From the NCBI RefSeq assembly GCF_033898525.1, contig NZ_JAXAFJ010000006.1, positions 1 to 64,000 of the forward strand: a DNA stretch of 64,000 bases, written 5' to 3'. Below are positions 9,386 to 17,771 of the stretch, piece after piece. The first letter of the stretch is position 1. The number at the start of each line of letters is the position of its first letter. Made by a program: the position numbers and the translations under genes. This DNA is from Flaviflagellibacter rhizophilus. GTDB lineage: Bacteria > Pseudomonadota > Alphaproteobacteria > Rhizobiales > Methylopilaceae. Below the pieces are notes generated by a model. It saw nothing but the letters and a program-made list of their open reading frames with translations. It was not told the origin of the DNA and searched no databases.

Positions 9386-10165
9386 ATGTTGCTTCGCTGC
9401 CTTTGCTCGATTTTCCTGTGTGCTGCCGTGGCCTTGCCGCTCACCCTACGGCCCGTCAAAGCGCAGGAGGCGGTGGACGTCGCCCTTGTGCTTCTTGCCG
9501 ATGGCTCCGGCTCCATCGATCCCGACGAGTTCAGGATGCAGCGCGAGGGCTATGCCGAGGCCTTGATGAGCCCGCAGGTGCTGTCGGCCATCAGGTCCAA
9601 CGCCCGCCAGAAGATCGGCGTGCTGTTCGTCGAGTGGGGCGCACCCGAGAGCCAGGAGGTGGTGGTGGACTGGACGTTGATCGATGGTGAGCCCGCGGCC
9701 CGGGCGGTAGCCGCGCGGCTTCGCACGCACCCCAAGCAGACCTACGGCTACAACTCAATCTCGAATGCCATCACCTTCGCGCTGGAGCGTATCGCTGCGG
9801 CGCCGATGAAGGGCGACCGCACCGTGATCGACGTCTCCGGCGACGGCCCGAACATCGGCGGGGCACCGATCGAGACAGCACGTCGGGCGGCGCTGGAGCA
9901 GGGCATCACCATAAACGCGCTGGCGGTGCGCGTGCCCGGGAGCAGCGTGGCCTTGTCGCTGGGCATGCCGCTGGAGGATTACTACCGGGATAACGTTATC
10001 GGCGGACCGGGCGCGTTCGTGGAAACCGCCGATGGGCGTGAGCGTTTTGCAGAGGCGATCCGCAACAAGCTGGTCTTGGAGCTTGCCGAGGCGGGCAGGG
10101 GCCGCGCGATTCTTGCGTCCCATCAGTTGGGACCGGAACAGGAAGAGGAACGGGCAGGCCGATGA
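9386..10165 (+). CDS. Secreted VWA-like protein (DUF1194)
   Basis: 259 aa. A cleavable signal peptide is visible (LLRCLCSIFLCAAVALPLTL, about residues 2-26, ending PVKA-QE). The mature part is a von Willebrand factor A-like domain with a MIDAS motif DGSGS at 39-43 and later DVSGDGPN. DUF1194 proteins are common in alphaproteobacteria and their ligand is unknown. A GAGGAG ribosome site precedes ATG 9386. The stop overlaps the ATG of the next small secreted gene (ATGA), so the two are co-translated and possibly work together outside the cytoplasm. Confidence 0.85.
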   Translation: MLLRCLCSIFLCAAVALPLTLRPVKAQEAVDVALVLLADGSGSIDPDEFRMQREGYAEALMSPQVLSAIRSNARQKIGVLFVEWGAPESQEVVVDWTLIDGEPAARAVAARLRTHPKQTYGYNSISNAITFALERIAAAPMKGDRTVIDVSGDGPNIGGAPIETARRAALEQGITINALAVRVPGSSVALSLGMPLEDYYRDNVIGGPGAFVETADGRERFAEAIRNKLVLELAEAGRGRAILASHQLGPEQEEERAGR

Positions 10166-10578
10166 AAAGAACCCTTATCCTTCTGGCGGGCCTGGTTCTG
10201 TGGTTCAGCCCGCCCGCTTCGGCGGCAAGCGATCCGCTGACCGGCGCGGCTGAACGATTCTTCACTCTGGAGCCCGGCGGCTCGGCACCCGAAGGGCCTC
10301 AGGCGTTCGGCGGATCGTCGTGCCGGGGCGTCGCACCCGGCGGGGCCGTGTGGTGGGGGCGTTTCGCTGGTGGCAGGCCGGCGCCGTCTCTTGCCCGGAG
10401 GCACAGCGGTACCCTGGTGCACACCGCCGAAGGATGTTTCCCCGATCGCCGCGCATGTCGTGCGTGGCTCTCGGCGCTGGCCAGTCGGTACAATGCCCGG
10501 CCGATCTACAATCACTGCCGGGCGGGGTATGAGCCCGGCGCTCCCGTGCGGCCATGGTGGAGCCCGAAGAGCCGCTGA
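10162..10578 (+). CDS. Small secreted protein of unknown function
   Basis: 138 aa. The N-terminus MKRTLILLAGLVLWFSPPAS is a signal peptide with likely cleavage after ASA. The mature part holds four Cys (GGSSCRG, EGCFPDRRACRAWL, YNHCRAGY), which would suit disulfides in the periplasm. I recognise no family. Its ATG overlaps the DUF1194 stop by 4 nt and a shared bidirectional terminator follows, so it belongs to a two-gene unit. Confidence 0.7.
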   Translation: MKRTLILLAGLVLWFSPPASAASDPLTGAAERFFTLEPGGSAPEGPQAFGGSSCRGVAPGGAVWWGRFAGGRPAPSLARRHSGTLVHTAEGCFPDRRACRAWLSALASRYNARPIYNHCRAGYEPGAPVRPWWSPKSR

Positions 10579-10591
10579 CCCGGATAAGAAA

Positions 10592-10616
10592 ACGGGGCCT
10601 TTCGGCCCCGTTCCTT
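10592..10616. terminator. Terminator shared by the DUF1194 unit and sodB
   Basis: ACGGGGCC (10592-10599) pairs with GGCCCCGT (10604-10611), loop TTTC; T-rich on the + side (TCCTTT) and A-rich on the other side (AAGAAAA upstream). It sits between convergent genes and can end both transcripts. Confidence 0.85.
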
Positions 10617-10619
10617 TGA

Positions 10620-11213
10620 TCAGATTTCGCCGTACAGCTTCTCGACGTGTTCCCAGTTCACCAGGTTCTCGAGGAAAGCCTTGAGGTAGTCCGGGCGACG
10701 GTTGCGGTAATCGATGTAGTAGGAGTGCTCCCACACATCGCAGCCGAGGATCGGGGTCGCGCCGTGAACCAGCGGGTTCTCGCCGTTCGGCGTCTTCTGG
10801 ATGACGAACTTGCCGTCCTGAACCGAGAGCCAGGCCCAACCGGAACCGAACTGGCCAACGCCGGCTGCAATGAAGTCTTCCTTGAACTTGTCGTAGCCGC
10901 CGAGATCCTCGTCGATCTTGCGAGCGATCTTCTCCGGGGGTTGGCCACCGCCGTTCGGCTTCATCCAGTTCCAGAAGTGCAGGTGGTTATAGTGCTGGCC
11001 GGCATTGTTAAAGAGCGGCTGGTTCTTGCCGTACGAAGCCTTCACGACTTCTTCCACGCTGGCGTTTTCGAGGCCGGTGCCTTCGAGCAGCTTATTGCCG
11101 GTGGTCACGTAAGCATTGTGGTGCTTGTCGTGATGGAATTCCAAGGTCTCCCGCGACATATACGGTCCGAGGGCGTCATAGGAATAAGGAAGTTCGGGCA
11201 GCGTAAAAGACAT
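10620..11213 (-). CDS. sodB: Superoxide dismutase, Fe-type
   Basis: 197 aa. It converts superoxide to hydrogen peroxide and oxygen. Metal ligands are H27 (LEFHHDKHH), H77 (YNHLHFW), D159 and H163 (CDVWEHSYY). Gln at about position 73 (NNAGQ) in the N-terminal half, and no Gln at the usual Mn-type position, point to iron as the metal. ATG 11213 has a GGAGG site 6 nt upstream and gives the standard MSFTLPELPY start. An upstream extension in the open frame has no support. Confidence 0.96.
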   Translation of the reverse strand: MSFTLPELPYSYDALGPYMSRETLEFHHDKHHNAYVTTGNKLLEGTGLENASVEEVVKASYGKNQPLFNNAGQHYNHLHFWNWMKPNGGGQPPEKIARKIDEDLGGYDKFKEDFIAAGVGQFGSGWAWLSVQDGKFVIQKTPNGENPLVHGATPILGCDVWEHSYYIDYRNRRPDYLKAFLENLVNWEHVEKLYGEI

Positions 11214-11377
11214 CGGCAGCCTCCGGTGATGGCGACCGGACAAGATCGGTCCGGCCAGGGAGTGAGTGCCCAGAGATAGAGCCCTCACAGCCCGCGGGCA
11301 ACAGGACTATGCTGCGCGATGGAACGAATCGCGCCAAGGCAGTGTTGCGGTTTTGGCACCAGAGGTTGTGCAGAACG

Positions 11378-12457
11378 ATGGTCAATTTGGTATTCGCGCT
11401 CGGGGCTTTGATGATCGTGTGGGGATTGTTCATCCTCGCAACGGGCGACTATGTCGCAACCCTCGATATCGCGGCGGGAGTGATCGGCACGGGCGTGGTG
11501 GTTATCGCGCTCGGCGCGATCATCAGATCTGTCGATTCCCTGCGTCGTGCCTTGCCACTGCGATGGGATGCGGCGCTGCCTGCAACGCCGTCCGGTCCCT
11601 CAGTGGAAGAGCGCCGGCCAGAGCCGGTGATGCCGTCCGCGCCCATGGCGATGAAACCAGAGCCTGCAGCCGAAATGCCGGTGTTGGCGGCCGTCTCCAC
11701 GACCGTGACGGAGGAGGTGGTCATCTCGTCGCCGCCATCTGCCGCCCGGCAGCCGTCGTCGCCCGTGGTCCATCGTGAACCGGAAAATGTCCCGGCAGTG
11801 GAGGCGCCGCCTGCGCCGCCGGTTCCGCCGACCGGGCTCGCGGACGATGTACAGAACGCGGAAGCTCCCGAGAGGAACCTCGTGCGCGAAGGCGAGATCG
11901 ACGGACGCGTCTACCGCTTCTACTCGGATGGCTCCATCGAGGCCGAAGACGAGCAGGGCGTCGAGCATTACGCAAGCATGGCTGAGGCGCGCGAGCACAT
12001 CATCCGGATCCGTGAGGAACGAATCCGCGCCGACCAGGAGCAGAGCGCCGCTGCTCCGCCACGCGTCGAGGCGGGTACGGACCAAGCGTCGGCCCCACCA
12101 GCGCAGGAACGCGCGCCTGATAAGCCCGCGCGCGTAGAGAGTGCGCCAGCATCGCCGCCGCCTCGCACAACCGAGGAGCGATCGGCCAATTGGCAGAACT
12201 ATCTGTCCAGCGGACGCAATACGGCTCCGGACGTCCGTCCGGCGCAGGACGCTACAGGATCCAGAGTGGAGAGCGCTCCTCCGGTGACTTCGCCTGATGC
12301 AGCACCGACAGGGCCCGACCTTGGCGTGGCACCTGTCGCCCCGGTGGCGCCAAGACCTTCCGATCGTCTGTCCGCTTCCGATCAGAACTGGTCGGATTCG
12401 TTCAGGCAGTTGCTAAAGAAGTCTTCAGGCCCGCAGGGTGGTGGCGGGGCCTCCTGA
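11378..12457 (+). CDS. Membrane-anchored Pro/Ala-rich protein of unknown function
   Basis: 359 aa. Two membrane segments lie at the N-terminus (LVFALGALMIVWGLFILA and AAGVIGTGVVVIALGAII), then a long Pro/Ala/Glu-rich, probably disordered cytoplasmic part. The only structured-looking element is around 185-230 (GEIDGRVYRFYSDGSIEAED then EHYASMAEAREHIIRIREER), a small beta-hairpin plus helix. I recognise no named family. The upstream start (11309) would add a charged stretch; ATG 11378 begins just before the first membrane helix and is preferred. It is divergent from sodB. Confidence 0.7.
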   Translation: MVNLVFALGALMIVWGLFILATGDYVATLDIAAGVIGTGVVVIALGAIIRSVDSLRRALPLRWDAALPATPSGPSVEERRPEPVMPSAPMAMKPEPAAEMPVLAAVSTTVTEEVVISSPPSAARQPSSPVVHREPENVPAVEAPPAPPVPPTGLADDVQNAEAPERNLVREGEIDGRVYRFYSDGSIEAEDEQGVEHYASMAEAREHIIRIREERIRADQEQSAAAPPRVEAGTDQASAPPAQERAPDKPARVESAPASPPPRTTEERSANWQNYLSSGRNTAPDVRPAQDATGSRVESAPPVTSPDAAPTGPDLGVAPVAPVAPRPSDRLSASDQNWSDSFRQLLKKSSGPQGGGGAS

Positions 12458-12758
12458 CCAAAGGGAGGCAATAGGACGTCTGCCAAGCTGCTCCTCAATG
12501 ATGCAACTACTGTTGATCAGCTAGCACATCGCTCGGCTAAAGTAGTCACGCCAGCCATCTTGCCGTGATAACGCAGCGTCAACCCGCGAATTTGTGATCA
12601 GCCCATGTTGTTAAAAACTGATTGGGGGTCTACTACCTTGCGCAGACGTTTCTGCGGAAGAATCGGGTTGTTGCTGGGCTCATTCCAGTCGCCGGCAAGG
12701 ATGTTCGAACCGCTGAAGCTGCCAAATCTCTACGAGATCACCTCGGGATATCTATTCA
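12458..12758. other. Intergenic region upstream of mucR
   Basis: 301 nt with visibly higher AT content than the neighbours, especially 12531-12660. MucR/Ros proteins bind AT-rich DNA and often repress their own gene, so an autoregulatory region is likely, but I see no unambiguous promoter or palindrome. A small open frame at 12622-12825 overlaps the mucR start and looks spurious. Confidence 0.4.
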
Positions 12759-13178
12759 ATGTCTGAAAACACCGTCTCTCCCAATTACGTCGATCTCGCA
12801 GTCGATATTGTCTCCGCCTATGTGAGCAACAATTCGGTGGCGACGTCCGATCTGCCGCAGTTGATCGGCGATGTGCATGCCGCACTCGCGCGCCTCACTG
12901 GCGGTATTGTTGAAGGGCCTGCGGAAGCGCCGAAGCCGGCCGTACCGGTCCGCAAATCCATCACGCCGGACTACATCATCTGTCTTGAGGACGGGAAGAA
13001 GTTCAAATCCCTGAAGCGCCACCTGCGCACCCAGTACGATCTGACACCTGAAGAATACCGCGAGAAGTGGGGTCTTCCGGCCGATTATCCGATGGTTGCG
13101 CCGAACTATGCCGAGGCTCGCTCCAACCTGGCGAAGAAGATGGGCCTGGGACAGCAGCGCAAAAAGGTTGCCCGCTAG
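12759..13178 (+). CDS. mucR: MucR/Ros family transcriptional regulator
   Basis: 139 aa. Helical N-terminal oligomerisation part (about 1-60), then the prokaryotic zinc-finger-like DNA-binding domain: ITPDYIICLEDGKKFKSLKR, TPEEYREKWGLPADYPMVAP and MGLGQQRKK. In Ros the zinc ligands are Cys-Cys-His-His. Here the first is Cys (CLED), the second is Asp, the third is His (RHL) and the fourth position reads Tyr/Gln (RTQY), so a classic zinc site is not complete. Homologues regulate exopolysaccharide, motility and virulence or symbiosis genes and act as H-NS-like silencers. The DUF6456, SufE and DivJ genes downstream give rhizobial-type synteny. Confidence 0.92.
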   Translation: MSENTVSPNYVDLAVDIVSAYVSNNSVATSDLPQLIGDVHAALARLTGGIVEGPAEAPKPAVPVRKSITPDYIICLEDGKKFKSLKRHLRTQYDLTPEEYREKWGLPADYPMVAPNYAEARSNLAKKMGLGQQRKKVAR

Positions 13179-13188
13179 GTTGCAGAAA

Positions 13189-13229
13189 ATAGTCCTTGCA
13201 ACCATAGGATGAGGACGATAGTCCTTGCA
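13189..13229 (+). repeat. 12-bp direct repeat between mucR and the DUF6456 gene
   Basis: ATAGTCCTTGCA occurs at 13189-13200 and again at 13218-13229, 29 bp apart start to start, in a 66-nt intergenic gap. The second copy ends just before the GGAGG ribosome site of the next gene. It could be a tandem operator, for example for MucR next door, or the trace of a small duplication. Confidence 0.6.
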
Positions 13230-13244
13230 CCAGGAGGTGCAGGG

Positions 13245-14036
13245 ATGTCGTTGAAACATGGTCGCGCAGGCGATCCCAAGAAGATTGGCTCATCGCGGCG
13301 CAAGCTTGATCCCACTGAGCGGTTCCTCCGGGCACTTGCCCCCGCCGGAACCGCAGTTCCGGCGGAAACCGGCTCCTGTTACCGAGCCAGTGGCACTCGC
13401 ATAACCCTCGCTGCCGCACAGGTGGACGACCTCCTGCGGCGCGACCTCCTGCAGAAGCAACGCGACGGCACGATGGCGCTGACCGATGCCGGGCGCAGCC
13501 ATGCTGCGCGCCTTGCCGTGACAACCGATCCGCATCGCGCCCAGCATGGGCAGGTGGAGCAGGCCGACAGCATCGCACCCGGGGCTCGGATCGAGATGGC
13601 GGAAAGTCCGCTTCTCTGGCTTCATCGACGCAAGGACAGCAACGGCCAGCCCCTGATCGGCGCCGCACAGTTTGCGGCCGGGGAACGGCTTCGTTCGGAT
13701 TTCACGCTCGGAAACCTGATGCCCCGCGTCACTGCGAACTGGGAAGCCATCGGCGGCTCTGCTCATAGCGCCAGCGGTGGTGCTGCCGGACCCAGCGACG
13801 GCGCGCTTGCTGCGCGGCAACGCGTCCGCAAGGCCGTGGAATGGATGGGGCCGGAGCTCGCCGGCGTTGTGCTGGACGTCTGTTGCTTCCTGAAGCGCCT
13901 TGAAGACGTCGAGCGCGAACGGCGATGGCCCGCCCGTTCCGCAAAGATCATCCTGTCGCTGGGCCTCGGGCGACTGGCCCGACTTTACGGCTATTCCGAT
14001 TTTGCCGAAGGAGGCACGCGCCGGAAGGCCTCATAG
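13245..14036 (+). CDS. DUF6456 domain protein
   Basis: 263 aa. An N-terminal winged-helix-like part (about 20-95, with ITLAAAQVDDLLRRDLL and ALTDAGRSHAARL) is followed by the DUF6456 core: ESPLLWLHRRKDSNGQPLIG, AQFAAGERLRSDF, then VLDVCCFLKRLEDVERERRW and LGLGRLARLYGY. The family is common in Hyphomicrobiales beside mucR and its function is not established; the winged-helix look suggests DNA binding. ATG 13245 follows AGGAGG by 9 nt, which decides it over ATG 13209. Confidence 0.85.
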   Translation: MSLKHGRAGDPKKIGSSRRKLDPTERFLRALAPAGTAVPAETGSCYRASGTRITLAAAQVDDLLRRDLLQKQRDGTMALTDAGRSHAARLAVTTDPHRAQHGQVEQADSIAPGARIEMAESPLLWLHRRKDSNGQPLIGAAQFAAGERLRSDFTLGNLMPRVTANWEAIGGSAHSASGGAAGPSDGALAARQRVRKAVEWMGPELAGVVLDVCCFLKRLEDVERERRWPARSAKIILSLGLGRLARLYGYSDFAEGGTRRKAS

Positions 14037-14041
14037 CACCG

Positions 14042-14464
14042 TCAATTGGTGACCAGCGCCCGGGCGGCCTCTGCCTTGATGCGCTGGACCATGGCCCTGA
14101 CGCCGTTGGATCGTTGCGGCGTCAGATGATCGCTGAGGCCCAGATCGGAGAGAAGCGCGCCGGCGTCCATCGTCGCGATCTCGCGTGCAGTATGGCCCGA
14201 GTAGAAGGCCAGTATCAGCGCCACCAGCCCCTTGACGATGTGGGCGTCGCTGTCGCCCTGGAAGGTCAGCACGGAACCCTCGGGCGAGGGCTGCATGCGC
14301 GAGAGAAGCCACACCTGGCTGGCGCAGCCTTCCACCTTATTCGCGGCGGTGCGTGCCTCGTCCGGGAAGGGTGGAAGATCGCGTCCAAGTTCGATCAGGT
14401 AGCGGTAGCGCTCCTCCCAATCGTCCAGGTAGCCGAAGGACTCAATAATGGTGTCGATGGTCAT
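14042..14464 (-). CDS. sufE: SufE, cysteine desulfurase-activating sulfur acceptor
   Basis: 140 aa. It takes persulfide sulfur from SufS for Fe-S cluster assembly. The acceptor Cys is C47 in NKVEGCASQVWL; WEERYRYLIELGRDLPPFPD upstream and DLGLSDHLTPQRSNGVRAMV downstream are family blocks. The rest of the suf operon is not in the window. It overlaps the upstream DUF5330-like gene by 4 nt (ATGA), so the two are co-translated. Confidence 0.94.
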   Translation of the reverse strand: MTIDTIIESFGYLDDWEERYRYLIELGRDLPPFPDEARTAANKVEGCASQVWLLSRMQPSPEGSVLTFQGDSDAHIVKGLVALILAFYSGHTAREIATMDAGALLSDLGLSDHLTPQRSNGVRAMVQRIKAEAARALVTN

Positions 14465-14787
14465 CGTTCAGAACCTCGCCCCGCTATATCGTCTTCCACG
14501 CGCGAAAGAACAGAGGCGTTGCCGTGTCTTGCGGCGGCTGCGAGCGAAACCGGGCGCGGCTGGGGCAGGGGAACGGCATGTGGTTGCTGGGTCGCCAGGA
14601 GTGACGCGCCGGTCTGGTGAAGCTTCTGGGCTACGCCCAAGCAGGTAGCGGGATTGGCGGAGCAGTATCCGGTTGCCTGCTCCACGGCATCACGGGCGAG
14701 CGTGCCTGTGATGTCCTCGCCTGAGGGCGGGGACATGAGCCACGTCACGAGAGAAAGCCAGAAGATGGCACGCAGGACGAACAGCAT
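14461..14787 (-). CDS. DUF5330-like small membrane or secreted protein
   Basis: 108 aa. The N-terminus MLFVLRAIFWLSLVTWLMSP is a membrane segment or uncleaved signal. The following part carries two Cys (GYCSANPATCLGV), a pattern that recurs in DUF5330-type proteins of rhizobia. The function is unknown. A CAGGAT site lies 6 nt upstream of the ATG. It overlaps sufE by 4 nt and is divergent from the DivJ-like kinase gene. Confidence 0.65.
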   Translation of the reverse strand: MLFVLRAIFWLSLVTWLMSPPSGEDITGTLARDAVEQATGYCSANPATCLGVAQKLHQTGASLLATQQPHAVPLPQPRPVSLAAAARHGNASVLSRVEDDIAGRGSER

Positions 14788-14969
14788 GATGATCCTGCCG
14801 GCGAGGATTACCGCCGTTCTACGCGTGTAAAGGAAAACAAAGGATCAATGCTCTGCGGCGATAAAGCAGCCTGCTTCTTTGATCGCTGCAACGATCGCTT
14901 AAGCGCGGGCTGCGATCCTTGCGGCGAACAGGAATCGGCCGATCGCATCGGCCCGTCGAGTTTGCGTCT

Positions 14970-16688
14970 ATGATGAGATCTTCCGCGGTTGAGGAATGCA
15001 TCAACGGGCTCGTCCACCCTTCAGCGGGTGGACGTGAGTTCGCGGTGCAGCGCGGGATGATCCTGTCGCATCTTCTTGCGGGCGTCGCAGGCTACGCGAT
15101 CCTTCCCCTTGCTCTCCTCCTGCGGGGAGCCGAGCCGACGGCTGTCGAGATCGTCCTGCTTTGCTGGCTGATCGCTCCTATCGCCGTGGCTCTGGGGCTT
15201 TCGCGGACGGGTGATCTTGGCGCCGCTGTTGGGCAGTCGATCACCGCGACCGCCGCGCTGGTGCTGGGGCTGGCGCTGTGCACGGGGGGCATTCTGTCGC
15301 CCTTGATGATCGCCATACCGCCCTTGGCGTTTGCGGCGTTCGGACAGGCGGGCATTCAGAGGTCGGTCGTTGCCGCTTGGGCCGTCGGTGCTCCAGCCAT
15401 GCTGCTGGCTGCTGATCTGCTGCCGGGTCTCGCGCGAACCGATGCTTCGGGCATCAACGGCGTGCTGGCCTTTACGCTCGTGTGCCTGTTGGTGGCAGTG
15501 GCCTATCTCCTGACGGAGAAGCGGCGCCGACTGGCCGAGCAGCGCGCATTGCATCTTGGCGAAGCCGAAGCGCAGATGGCGTTTATCACCTCCAACATGT
15601 CCGATGCCGTGCTGCGCCATCTTCCGGATGGACGGATCCTGTGGGGTTCCACCGAAGCAGCGGGTCTCCTGGGCGTGGCGCCTGAGGCACTCGCCGGATC
15701 GCGGATGCTGGATCATGTCCATATCGGCGATCGGCCGGCCTTCCTGACTGCGCTCGCCGAACTTCGCGAGGGAGGGGCGGCTGAGCACTCGTTCCGCCTC
15801 AAGCGCCGCCGGGGTGAAAGAGCCCCGCCGGATTTCGTCAATGTCGACTTGCGGGCCATGTGCCTGCAGCGCGAAAGCGGGCAGCGAGAGATGCTGACTG
15901 TGCTGCGGACCCGTTCAGACGTGGCGGAAATTGCAAATGAAGAGGGATTGAAGGGTCGGCTGCTCGCCAATGTCAGCCATGAATTGCGGACGCCCCTGAA
16001 TGCCATCATCGGTTTCTCGGAACTGATGACCCACCAGGGTATCGCAGGTCTCGATCAGGCGCGGCGCGTGGAATATGCCGGGCTCATACACGAGTCCGGT
16101 CTCCATCTCCTCGCTGTCGTGAACGGTATGCTGGACGTCTCGAGACTCGAAACGGGCAATTTCGCGATTGAGCGCGAGCCGTTCTCGCTACGTCCGGTGA
16201 TCAGCAGCTGCCTCCAGCTTTTCGAACTGAAAGTGGCCGCTGCGGCCATTTCGCTGCACACCGATATCGCATCGGATCTGCCCCAGGTGTTTGCGGACAA
16301 GAGGGCGTGCAAGCAGATCCTGATCAACCTGATCTCCAACGCCATCAAGTTCACCCCTCCCGGCGGCGAGGTGCGGGTCTCCGCAAAGGCAGTTGCAGGC
16401 GTGCTTCAGATCGAGGTCTCGGACACCGGCGTCGGCATCTCCAGCGAGGACCTTCCGCAGCTTGGTACCTGCTTCTTCCAGGCAGGATCGAACTATTCCC
16501 GCATGTATGAAGGCACCGGGGTCGGCCTCTCCGTGGTCAAGGGCCTGATCGCCCTCCATGGCGGACGCTTCGACGTGCAGAGCCGTCTCGGCAACGGCAC
16601 GAACGTGGTCGTTGAGCTTCCGCTCGTGGTCGCGTCCATGGTTGGCCAGGACAGCAGCGTTCCGGTGCCACGCGCCGCCAACGGATGA
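14970..16688 (+). CDS. divJ: DivJ-like membrane histidine kinase
   Basis: 572 aa. Five to six membrane helices (about 32-185), a PAS-like domain (about 205-320, AFITSNMSDAVLRHLPDGRI), HisKA with the phospho-acceptor H337 in NVSHELRTPLNAIIGFSE, and a HATPase domain (ILINLISNAIKFTPPGGEV, DTGVGIS, GTGVGLSVVKGL). This H-box is that of the DivJ/PleC/PdhS group that phosphorylates DivK and so controls CtrA. The location near mucR/ros and sufE is reminiscent of the Agrobacterium divJ neighbourhood (from memory). The DivJ assignment is therefore motif plus synteny. Start ATG 14970 or 14973. Confidence 0.72.
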   Translation: MMRSSAVEECINGLVHPSAGGREFAVQRGMILSHLLAGVAGYAILPLALLLRGAEPTAVEIVLLCWLIAPIAVALGLSRTGDLGAAVGQSITATAALVLGLALCTGGILSPLMIAIPPLAFAAFGQAGIQRSVVAAWAVGAPAMLLAADLLPGLARTDASGINGVLAFTLVCLLVAVAYLLTEKRRRLAEQRALHLGEAEAQMAFITSNMSDAVLRHLPDGRILWGSTEAAGLLGVAPEALAGSRMLDHVHIGDRPAFLTALAELREGGAAEHSFRLKRRRGERAPPDFVNVDLRAMCLQRESGQREMLTVLRTRSDVAEIANEEGLKGRLLANVSHELRTPLNAIIGFSELMTHQGIAGLDQARRVEYAGLIHESGLHLLAVVNGMLDVSRLETGNFAIEREPFSLRPVISSCLQLFELKVAAAAISLHTDIASDLPQVFADKRACKQILINLISNAIKFTPPGGEVRVSAKAVAGVLQIEVSDTGVGISSEDLPQLGTCFFQAGSNYSRMYEGTGVGLSVVKGLIALHGGRFDVQSRLGNGTNVVVELPLVVASMVGQDSSVPVPRAANG

Positions 16689-16694
16689 CCAAGG

Positions 16695-17339
16695 GTGAAG
16701 AAAACCGGCAAGGCCCCGACGCGCACCGTCGGCAAGAAGGCGCAGCACATGGAAGCTGACATCCCATCCTCGTTCCGCATCCGCCCGATCGACGGGGTGG
16801 GGATGATCATCGCCGCCGCCGCGAGCATCATGATCCTCGTGAACGCACTGCTTCTGCAAAATCCCGCTGCACCCGCTCATTCTCCCCGCGCGGCTGCCGC
16901 GCCCTTTGCGGAGCGGCCCCAGCAGGCGAACACGCTGGTGAAGGAGGTTCAGTCCGAGCTTGGGCGGCGCGGGATCTATGACGGTGTCGCCGATGGCGTC
17001 ACCGGGCCGAACACCGTTTCCGCCATCCGCAGCTATCAGATCGCTGCGGGCCTCGAAGCCAATGGCGAGGCAACACCCGAACTGCTCGCCGTGCTGCGGC
17101 ACAACACGCAGCCCACTCAGCCCGCGGCCGCCGGCATCCCGCCGTCGGACGTGCTTCAGGTGCAGCGCCTTCTCGTCAAGCTGGGCCATACCGGGCTGAA
17201 GCCCGACGGGGTAGTGGGGGAGGCTACCCGCACGGCGATCCGCAAGTTTGAGGCCAAGCGAGGCCTGCCGCAAAAGGGCGAGGTCACTGCCGCGCTGAAG
17301 CGCGAACTCTCCGTCGCCGCCAAGGATTCCGGTCGCTAG
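16695..17339 (+). CDS. Membrane-anchored protein with two peptidoglycan-binding domains
   Basis: 214 aa, GTG start six bases after the kinase stop, so probably one operon. One membrane helix (about 35-55, GMIIAAAASIMILVNALLL) anchors two PG_binding_1 repeats: VKEVQSELGRRGIYDG..TGPNTVSAIRSYQ (about 82-130) and VLQVQRLLVKLGHTG..GEATRTAIRKFE (about 152-200). Such repeats bind the cell wall. No catalytic domain is present. Co-transcription with a DivJ-like kinase hints at a polar or envelope role (inference). Confidence 0.82.
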   Translation: MKKTGKAPTRTVGKKAQHMEADIPSSFRIRPIDGVGMIIAAAASIMILVNALLLQNPAAPAHSPRAAAAPFAERPQQANTLVKEVQSELGRRGIYDGVADGVTGPNTVSAIRSYQIAAGLEANGEATPELLAVLRHNTQPTQPAAAGIPPSDVLQVQRLLVKLGHTGLKPDGVVGEATRTAIRKFEAKRGLPQKGEVTAALKRELSVAAKDSGR

Positions 17340-17353
17340 ACCGGCACGCAAAG

Positions 17354-17680
17354 ATGCGGGTCACATCCGACTTCTGGTGTTCAGCCTATATTCGACGCTG
17401 CCATGGCGCGGGACTTTACGCGCTCGTGCGGCGCAAGGGCGAAGCAACTGCTGGTGCCATCTTCATCGTGGTGGACCGGCTGGACAGGCAGGCTCTTCTT
17501 CTCGGGCCCGGCCCGCAAGGCGGCACGGCGGACAACGAGCGCGTCTTTACCGTCATCCTCGGCCCTGCGCCCGAAGCGGAAATCGAGGAGCGGTTGGCGC
17601 GCGAGTTGCGCTTCGATCCCGATATCTGGGTGCTCGCAGTCGAGGACGCGGCCGGTCGGCACCTTCTCGATCTGGTCTGA
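17354..17680 (+). CDS. DUF1491 family protein
   Basis: 108 aa, full length for DUF1491. Motifs: TSDFWCSAYIRRCHGAG at the N-terminus, GAIFIVVDRLD, LLGPGPQ and RLARELRFDPDIWVLAVED near the C-terminus. The family is small, cytosolic, alphaproteobacterial and of unknown function. It is 14 nt downstream of the peptidoglycan-binding gene and probably in the same operon. Confidence 0.85.
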   Translation: MRVTSDFWCSAYIRRCHGAGLYALVRRKGEATAGAIFIVVDRLDRQALLLGPGPQGGTADNERVFTVILGPAPEAEIEERLARELRFDPDIWVLAVEDAAGRHLLDLV

Positions 17681-17689
17681 GGAGCTTCG

Positions 17690-17706
17690 CTAACGGTCTG
17701 TTAACC
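17690..17706 (+). promoter_or_regulatory. CtrA-box-like site (CTAA-N7-TTAACC)
   Basis: CTAA at 17690-17693, seven bases, TTAACC at 17701-17706. The CtrA consensus is TTAA-N7-TTAA, often followed by C; this has one mismatch. It lies 66 nt upstream of the small gene at 17772 and just after DUF1491. The call is by pattern only. Confidence 0.4.
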
Positions 17707-17771
17707 GTGTCGCGTTCTGATGGCGCTGCCTTGGGGGGCATCGACCACGACTGAACGAACGGAGACCGAGG

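Noticed and set aside
12622..12825. 67-codon frame overlapping the mucR start
   Set aside because: Out of frame with mucR, no ribosome site, no recognisable protein features.
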